Notes under the pieces: model-generated
What the model saw: the letters and a program-made list of their open reading frames with translations, nothing else
Told to the model about the DNA's origin: nothing
Database searches by the model: none
Assembly (NCBI GenBank): GCA_024336345.1
Contig: JANFOG010000009.1
Span: forward strand, 1 to 64,000
Direction: 5' to 3'
Source of the DNA: Mariannaea sp. PMI_226
Taxonomy: Eukaryota > Ascomycota > Sordariomycetes > Hypocreales > Nectriaceae
DNA length: 64,000 bases
Made by a program: the position numbers and the translations under genes
Shown: piece after piece, positions 57,537-64,000 of the stretch
Numbering within the stretch: the stretch's first letter is position 1
How the letters are laid out: each line of letters opens with the position of its first letter

Positions 57537-60500
57537 TGGGAGGCAGGGAATTTGCACCAGAGCGAGAGTTACCAAAAGGCATGAACTTGAAGAGACTAGA
57601 GCCGTTCAGGTAATTATGCGCTGGTCGCTGAGATTGGCACATTGGATCCTATTTGACGTGGAGCGGCGCGAGCATGGCTTTTTTTTTTTTTTGTGTAGCG
57701 ATGTGATTTTATAGCGACAGGGATCTGCTGTAATAATCTTGACTGACCTGGTGAAGTTGAAGGACCTAGGAGTAAACCGGTTTGTTTTGTTCTCTTGGGC
57801 CGGGGTTCCATAACCAATTCTGAAGTAGGAATGAAGCCTTAGCAGGATACACGGCGATGGCAAAGGTGATGGTTGGGTTGGGACGAGGTACTCCGTAGGA
57901 AGCAGTGCCTTGATTCGAGCTCCTAGATCTGTCTTTTATATTAGACAATCGAGTTGGCTAATATCCAATCTTGATGATACTGTAGGTAGATGCAAAAATG
58001 CCTTGGTAATACTGAATGAAATTTAACTCATGTTGCAATCCTTAAAGCCCAGGACGTCTGGGGTAATTAGCCATTTAGGACATGCACATTTCTAGGCGAC
58101 CTTAAAGAGCCGACCGCGGTTTCATCAGTCATCTGGCCAGGCAAGGATAGATCAGAGCCTTGGGTGGGCTCTCTGGTGCTTGACATCCAAGCCGAACGTT
58201 ACCGATCGTTCGTTCAAGGTTCGAAAGGAAACCTAAGGTGACATTGGGTCACCTGTGAACGAGTATTGTCCATCTGATATATTTGGAACAGGTCATATAA
58301 TCCAAATGACGACAAACAGGCTTTGCTTACAACTACGCGCTGAGCGAATTGTGCCTTGGGAAGGTCCGACTCCGATTTACAAGAGCACAGCATCTAGATT
58401 TTGCATGATCACGTGTTTCTAGTGAGCAGCCAGAGTTCTCTGACAGCAAAGTCAGTTCTCATGCTATTCGCGCATCTATTCGCACATGGAAGAGATACAA
58501 TGTTCGTAGTACGATCATGTGGATCATGTCGATGCTATTGACAAGAGGAGGTGGGCAAAGTGGAACGACAGAGCGCGGTACGTGTAAGTGAGGGCATAAC
58601 GCGCATCTCCGAGTCTTTAAATTAGGTACCTACTCTAGGTACCTGACCTACCTAGATATGTACTCATTTTGGGTGCATCATTAGACACGGAGCGAGTAAA
58701 TGTCACAGAGCTTCACTAAACACGTGCCAAAACGATGTCATTTGCCGGGGTCAATCATCTGGGTGCTCCGCCTGGAGGAAGAGAGGATGGTTTGAGGTAA
58801 TTAAACACCTCCCTATTAGCATCGCCTTGTTTGACATGCAACGACTTTCTTATGCCGCCAGCCTGTTCGAGTCAATCTGGATGACCTTCCCGTGGGCATG
58901 GGGCCAAATTGGGTGTTGAGTAGTTTCCTGATTAGGCCAGGTATCAGTTTGCGCGATTGATTGATTGCCTATTCTCCAATCCACCCTGGCGAGCAAATAT
59001 CCATGCATCGCAGGAAGAAGAGGCAGGGTTAGCAAGTAGGGTCTGGGCTTGACGGTCTGGGCTTGACGGTCTAACGTGTCGGGCGAGTCCGATGTTAAAT
59101 AAGACTTAGATACTATGCAGTCTTTAGTACAGCCCGTCCCTCCCCTGGAGGGAAGTGTGGACTACCTAATTGGGTGATTTAATCGTCCTTTGACCCTTCT
59201 ACCCGTTGGACTCCAGTCCATTCCTCCGTGTGAGGACTCAGCTGGCGTGATAGCTGCCACTGGGTCTCCAATATAATTAGAACGCATTCCCAACGTTGGG
59301 TAGTTACTACTCGGGAGGGATGTAGTCTACGTACTACATCGTACGTAGGTAGGCATGGGAGGTGGGTAGGTGGATAGGTAGGTAGGTACCCACCTGCACT
59401 GTACATTGGCGGCACGCTCACAAAATGAAAACCGTCGATGCTACCTTGCTTTCGTACCTGGGAAGGGTAGGTACTTCTACAACTTGCCATATGGTTGGTC
59501 AGTTTGTTAGTACCCAATAGGTTCCGTGATGAGTGGCATGCGCCAACGTGCCAATGCCCCTCCATTAACTACCCAAGCGCCTGTTATGGTTGATCGCTTG
59601 ACCAAGAACCACTCAGGTCAGGCCAACCACACCACACACACATCCATATCCACATCCACATTCACACACACAACGCACACACGCCGCCGCACTAACAATT
59701 CAAACACCCGTTTTCCCCAGCGGAGGCGAGGGTAGAAACAGAAAGCAGCAAGGCGCAACGCCGCAGCTCGCGTTAGCAGCCCTCCCTGTCGCCCAATCCC
59801 CTCCTCCCACCCCCCTCCTTCACTCTCCACAAGTCATTGTTTCCCTCATTCCCTTCTTCCGTCTTGCTCCCCTCATTTCCCTCTCCCGCGCGAAAATTTT
59901 TCTATACTGCGACTTCGTATTTGATTAGAAGCAGATCCATCCTTGGGAACCTGTTGATATTTTTTACCTATCTACTCAAACCCTTACCAGACCTTTTCTT
60001 TCACAAGTTTCTTCGCGGTCAAGCCAAGCACACACTCTTCCGCCTCTCAATCCAAGTCTTCTTCACAGGTACGTCCAAACCCATTTTCGTGCCTGCTCCG
60101 CGAGCCCCCTCGATTTCCCCTCTTTCGCCCCTCGTCCACCCGCTCGTCTTGAATGCCCTCCTCCTGGCTGCACCACTGCCTCAATACGACCATCGAGGAC
60201 GGTAAATCGCATGCCCAGCCTGGCGAATTCTTTGTCGCTTCACGAATCCGACTCCGAAAATATATGTCTTTTGTCGCCTTGGACCTTTCTTGGTACTTCA
60301 TTGACTTCCGGTCCGGTCGTTGAGCTGTACTCGGCTCTATCCTATCCTCCCGTGTGCGACCCGAATCATCGGTGCGACCTCCGAGATGCAGAGTCTGCTG
60401 CGTCCCACCACGATCCGGTGACCCAAGAACCATTGACCTGCAGGTGGCCCTACCATCATTGTCGCCAGAAGTGATGCGGGGTCACTGCAAAGTATCGCCA

Positions 60501-60975
60501 CGGTTATCCGCGATTGATATACAGATGATGCGCAGACCACAGCCAGTCAGATTCCTGTTCCTGATGCGCCTTCCTCGCTACTCCGACTGCGGAGGTGTAT
60601 GCGCCATGTTACTGCAAGCCACTTAGCATTGCGCGCAATGTCTGGTCTAGTCTTGGATGGTGTGATGTTGGAAACATGGACGCGGTATGCGTCGTTCCAT
60701 CCTCTGTAACTCTGGGCTCCGAGGACGTTTTCTTTTTAGCAGCAAACAAGTAATAACATGCGGGCTTCCAACAACTCTCTTTTTCGCCTAGCATACCCTC
60801 CCAGACGGCTGCAGTTTCGTTATCCTGCGCCTCAAAAGAACGCCGGCATCGAGGCCCGTCAACCGACTGGAGCCAGAGAGGAATACGGGCATATGCGATA
60901 ATAAGCGGGGCGAGATATGGGCACACACAACTGACACAGCTGACTGATGTAATCTGTAGACCGAAAACACTTATC
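57537..60975. other. 3.4-kb interval: flanks and probable GIS2 promoter/leader
   Basis: No protein-like gene is recognised. It holds a T14 run (near 57679), TAGGTACC words (58625-58650), a 14-base tandem duplication at 59041-59068, a TAGG-rich stretch (59340-59390), a CA-rich stretch (59627-59690) and a pyrimidine-rich region (59790-59890). The last 1-1.4 kb probably contains the promoter and long 5' leader of the zinc-knuckle gene. Confidence 0.45.
59041..59068. repeat. 14-bp tandem duplication
   Basis: GTCTGGGCTTGACG occurs twice head to tail. Confidence 0.9.
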
Positions 60976-61803
60976 ATGTCTTCCCTCTCTCGTCGTGCTT
61001 GCTACAAGTGTGGCAACGTTGGCCACTATGCTGAGGTTTGCTCCTCCGCCGAGCGCCTTTGCTACAACTGTAAGTTTTCTCTCAGGCTTATTGGAGAGAC
61101 GAAAGCTAACATCTAACCAGGCAAGCAGCCCGGTAGGACATGTCCTTGAATGGGGCCATGAGTATCGCCAATTGCTAATGTTTCATGCAGGCCATGAGTC
61201 CAACGGCTGCCCTCTCCCCCGTACTACTGAAGCTAAGCAGTGCTACCACTGCCAGGGTCTCGGTCACGTTCAGGCTGACTGCCCTACGCTTCGCCTGAGC
61301 GGTACTGGCACTAGCGGCCGCTGCTACAACTGTGGCCAGCCCGGTCACCTTGCTGTATGTTGAGTCCCTATGGCCTCGAAGAGTAATGTCACTGAAACAT
61401 GAACCAGCGCGCTTGCCCTAACCCAGTTGGCCCTGCTATGGGCCGCGGTGCCCCCATGGGCCGCGGCGGCTTTGCTGGTGGCTACGGCCGTGGTGGCTTT
61501 GCTGGCGGTCCCCGTCCCGCGACCTGCTACAAGTGCGGCGGCCCCAACCACTTTGCCCGTGACTGCCAGGCGCAAGCTATGAAATGCTACGCCTGTGGCA
61601 AGTTGGGCCACATCTCTCGAGACTGCACCGCCCCCAACGGCGGTCCTCTCAACACTGCTGGCAAGACTTGCTACCAGTGCGGTGAGGCTGGTCATATCTC
61701 CCGAGACTGCCCTCAGAAGGCCGCCGCTCCCGAGATTCCCGCTGAGGTCGATATGAGCAACGTTCCAGCCCCTGCCGTTGCCCCCATTGCCCCCGTGGCT
61801 TAG
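60976..61803 (+). CDS. GIS2: Zinc-knuckle nucleic-acid-binding protein GIS2/Byr3/CNBP, with a 12-nt micro-exon
   Basis: Exons 60976-61069, 61121-61132 (12 nt), 61191-61354 and 61408-61803 give 221 residues. Seven CCHC knuckles of the form CxxCxxxGHxxxxC (one has GPNH) are visible: CYKCGNVGHYAEVC, CYNCKQPGHESNGC, CYHCQGLGHVQADC, CYNCGQPGHLARAC, CYKCGGPNHFARDC, CYACGKLGHISRDC and CYQCGEAGHISRDC. A Gly/Arg-rich RGG-like box sits between knuckles 4 and 5. Members bind single-stranded nucleic acids and mRNAs and affect translation and stress granules. The micro-exon encodes KQP plus split codons inside knuckle 2; skipping it destroys that knuckle. The Ala/Pro-rich tail is variable. Confidence 0.94.
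61121..61132 (+). other. GIS2: 12-nt micro-exon of GIS2
   Basis: The sequence is GCAAGCAGCCCG, between an ACCAG acceptor and GTAGGA donor. It completes CYNCKQPGH in knuckle 2. Confidence 0.85.
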
Positions 61804-64000
61804 ATCGCATCGAGATGTCAGGTCCCAGCCAGTGTATAAACGCTACTGGCTGAGGGCATAAGGCTCATGAGATCGGAGCCTGTTGTGCCGGGTGCCGTCT
61901 AAAGAAGCCACTACATGTGTTTCTTGCCATTCCGATGTTGAATTTTTCTTTTTTTTTATGCCGACACGTGAACATATTCTAACTCGACTATTACACTCAA
62001 CTATTTCCTTGTTCAAGTTCATGTTTATTTTGTTCCGAAACATGCAACTGCCCGCACTATTTCTCTGGCATCAGCTTTGCACAGCGTACTCGGTCCGTCC
62101 CGATTCATTCAGTCTCTTGTCTTTCGCATGGTAATAAGCAAGAGTCCCATTCGCCCAGAAACGAATTGATGGCGTAGGTGACGGGCTGCTCTTCCGCATG
62201 AAGTTTCCCAAAATCAACTTCATACGGGTACTGACGACATGCGGAGCGGCGAAGTGAGGGAAGACATCTACCAACACTATTTCTTTTTTTATTTTCTTTC
62301 ATCTCTTTACTTAGACTTGTTTGTGCAGATCCTTGGTTACTACGGGGTCTCTTGGCGGTACCTCCGCATTATGACACCTTTCCTCGAGAAGGAAACTTTG
62401 GATCATTCACCCAAGGACTACTACGTTTTGAACGACAGACGCTGTCACGTGGCTCTTACGACTTGAGAACTTTTTACGGCAACGTGCGATGGATATACCC
62501 CGCGAGGCTGATATGTGTTGTTGAGCTTTGGATAATGCGCTGAGACACAGGTTCTCGACGTCAAATGTTTTCCCTTTACCTGACTCGGGGAGGAAAACAG
62601 GTCGAACCTGAGGAAGTTTGTGTGCCGCCTGGCGGCATCGATCAGTGGACACGTACGTGAGAAGTGGTGGGCTCAAGGAGGGATTGATCGCCGGCTAGGG
62701 AGTGGTTTTTTTTGTTGGCTGTTCTTGGTCCTCAGGAGCAGCCATCGACTTCCACCCCAACCGTGACTGCAGCTGCAGTTGGTGAGTGCAGCCGCAACTG
62801 GGGGCCGTAAGCTTGTGGTGGTGGGTGCGGAGGACGTCTCAAAGAATGGCAGCGGAGACAAGGGGAGAAGAAAGAAGAAAAGAAGAATGAATGAGAAGAG
62901 AAGAAACGAGGGCCTGGGGCGTAGGAGGGCCTTCGTCTTGGGGGGTGATTGTTGTGGTTGCTGGGTCGGAGGGGAGCTGACGCGGACGAAGCAATGGGCA
63001 GAGCTGTAAATGAATTGATTCACAAAAGAAAACGCTCTCGAGAATGTATGAAGACGAGGTGAGGTGAGATGAGCCGAGACGAGTCGAGACGAGATGTTGT
63101 GGCAAAGACGGCAAGAAGACATTACGGGGACCACCACCTCCATCAACGGCCCCAAAAAGAATGAGGAGGAATTCCTAGTAGACTTGTGATGACGGATCCA
63201 GGTAGGTTCTCTATGGCGTCTCTATGTCCGGAGGATGCCGTTGGAGCTTGGTGTGTGCCGTCGTTGCTGGATAGACATGGGGTAAGTTTGTTTGTCAGCT
63301 GTAACCCCAGGCTGATGCTTCGGAGACTTTTGGAGTCCTCGGGTTCAGCACTGTGACCAGTCAGGCTTGGAGTTTTCAGGCAAAGGGAGGGAAAAAAAAG
63401 GTTTCGTAGAGGTGAGAGTGACGTGGTTTGAGACGTCCAGCTGCTTGTCATGGGTGCCTCGGTCTGGAAATGCGGTCAGCATAATAAAAGCTGAATGGAA
63501 ATCGGCGCACTCGATTTGAATGCTCTTTGGGGGGTTGACTAACGTAAGCTAGGACTTATTGTCTTCGACAAAGAGGCGTCACCAGTGCCAAGAAATACGA
63601 GGAGATGCAGCTTGATTTCAAAAAGGTAGGTCAGTCACCGTAGATTTTGGAGTGACGATTGGTATCCATGTTGGCTACCAGTGAGTGCCATAGATGACGG
63701 GACAGGTTATGAACTGTACCATGCATGTTCTGCAAAGTTCCTTTCCCTTTGCATGGGAGCACCCTAAGTCCCGTGTGCGACCCAAGTGTTCACTGTGCTC
63801 TGAGATCCAGGCAGGTAATGATGGATGAAGGTACAAGTGCATAGTGCTCTCAGTCCGGAAATACATACCTACGGTTGAAACCATACTCTCCACCGTTGGG
63901 CCTCTTGGCAGTTGGGTGATTGGTAGAGATGCAGAGGAACCTATATACCGTAGCTACCTAGGTAAGGGTTATTAATTACCTGACCTCCTATGACTAGACT
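61804..64000. other. 2.2-kb right end without a recognised gene
   Basis: Mixed composition, purine-rich at 62840-63090 with GAGAC/GAGAT words, and a TACCTAGGTA word at 63956-63965. Short frames on both strands lack family features. A gene starting beyond the window could have its promoter here. Confidence 0.45.

Noticed and set aside
1..64000. tRNA, rRNA or CRISPR features
   Set aside because: I looked by eye for TTCGA-type T-loops with pairing stems and for spaced repeats and found none convincing. A tRNAscan or covariance-model search would be decisive.

Overview
The window is a piece of filamentous-ascomycete nuclear DNA. Genes carry short GT-AG introns (about 50-80 nt) with CTAAC/CTGAC-like branch sites, intergenic distances are 0.3-3.5 kb, and one end is an extremely AT-rich block with the look of repeat-induced point mutation (RIP). 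The gene set (GUF1, RPB2, VPS23, Ste2-type pheromone receptor, SomA/Flo8-like LisH protein) and the protein sequences fit Sordariomycetes, most likely Hypocreales; this placement is inference, and RPB2 (21852-25776) is the obvious locus to test it.

Layout. 1-7600 is a repeat graveyard. 1-2170 holds one long reading frame broken mainly where Gln codons would have become stops, followed by an LTR-like sequence (from 2309). 2690-7600 is almost pure A+T, with a tandem pair of ~0.6-kb repeats that keep a trace of Ty3/gypsy integrase. The border at ~7620 is sharp, and ordinary core genes follow at once.

7762-25776: histidine-phosphatase family enzyme (+), mitochondrial GTPase GUF1 (-), a large MIT-domain protein (-), spliceosome-associated CTNNBL1 (+), V-ATPase subunit G (-), cytochrome oxidase assembly factor PET117 (+), RNA polymerase II subunit RPB2 (-). 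25777-28686 has no recognised gene and includes a second small AT-rich relic. 28687-41273: indoleamine 2,3-dioxygenase (-), ESCRT-I VPS23 (+), Ste2-type alpha-pheromone receptor (+), a serine-rich unknown protein (-), a Tom6-like import subunit (-), a conserved fungal unknown (+). 41274-44106 is gene-free with strong simple repeats. 44107-64000: secreted GH16 glucanase (+), SomA-like LisH regulator (-), TRAPP subunit BET3 (-), U5 snRNP WD40 protein (+), a two-helix membrane protein (+), seven-zinc-knuckle GIS2/Byr3 protein (+), then 2.2 kb in which I see no gene.

These are independent housekeeping, secretory, mating and regulatory genes, not a pathway cluster. Neighbours are often divergent (MIT/CTNNBL1, VMA10/PET117, IDO/VPS23, TOM6/unknown, BET3/SNRNP40) or convergent. 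Splice models were built by eye: reading frames close exactly at every junction listed, but none is confirmed by transcripts. Three genes need micro-exons of 9, 9 and 12 nt. I found no clear new biological system; the best candidates for a second look are the eroded single-frame element at 1-2170, the micro-exons, and the unassigned interval 26340-28560.
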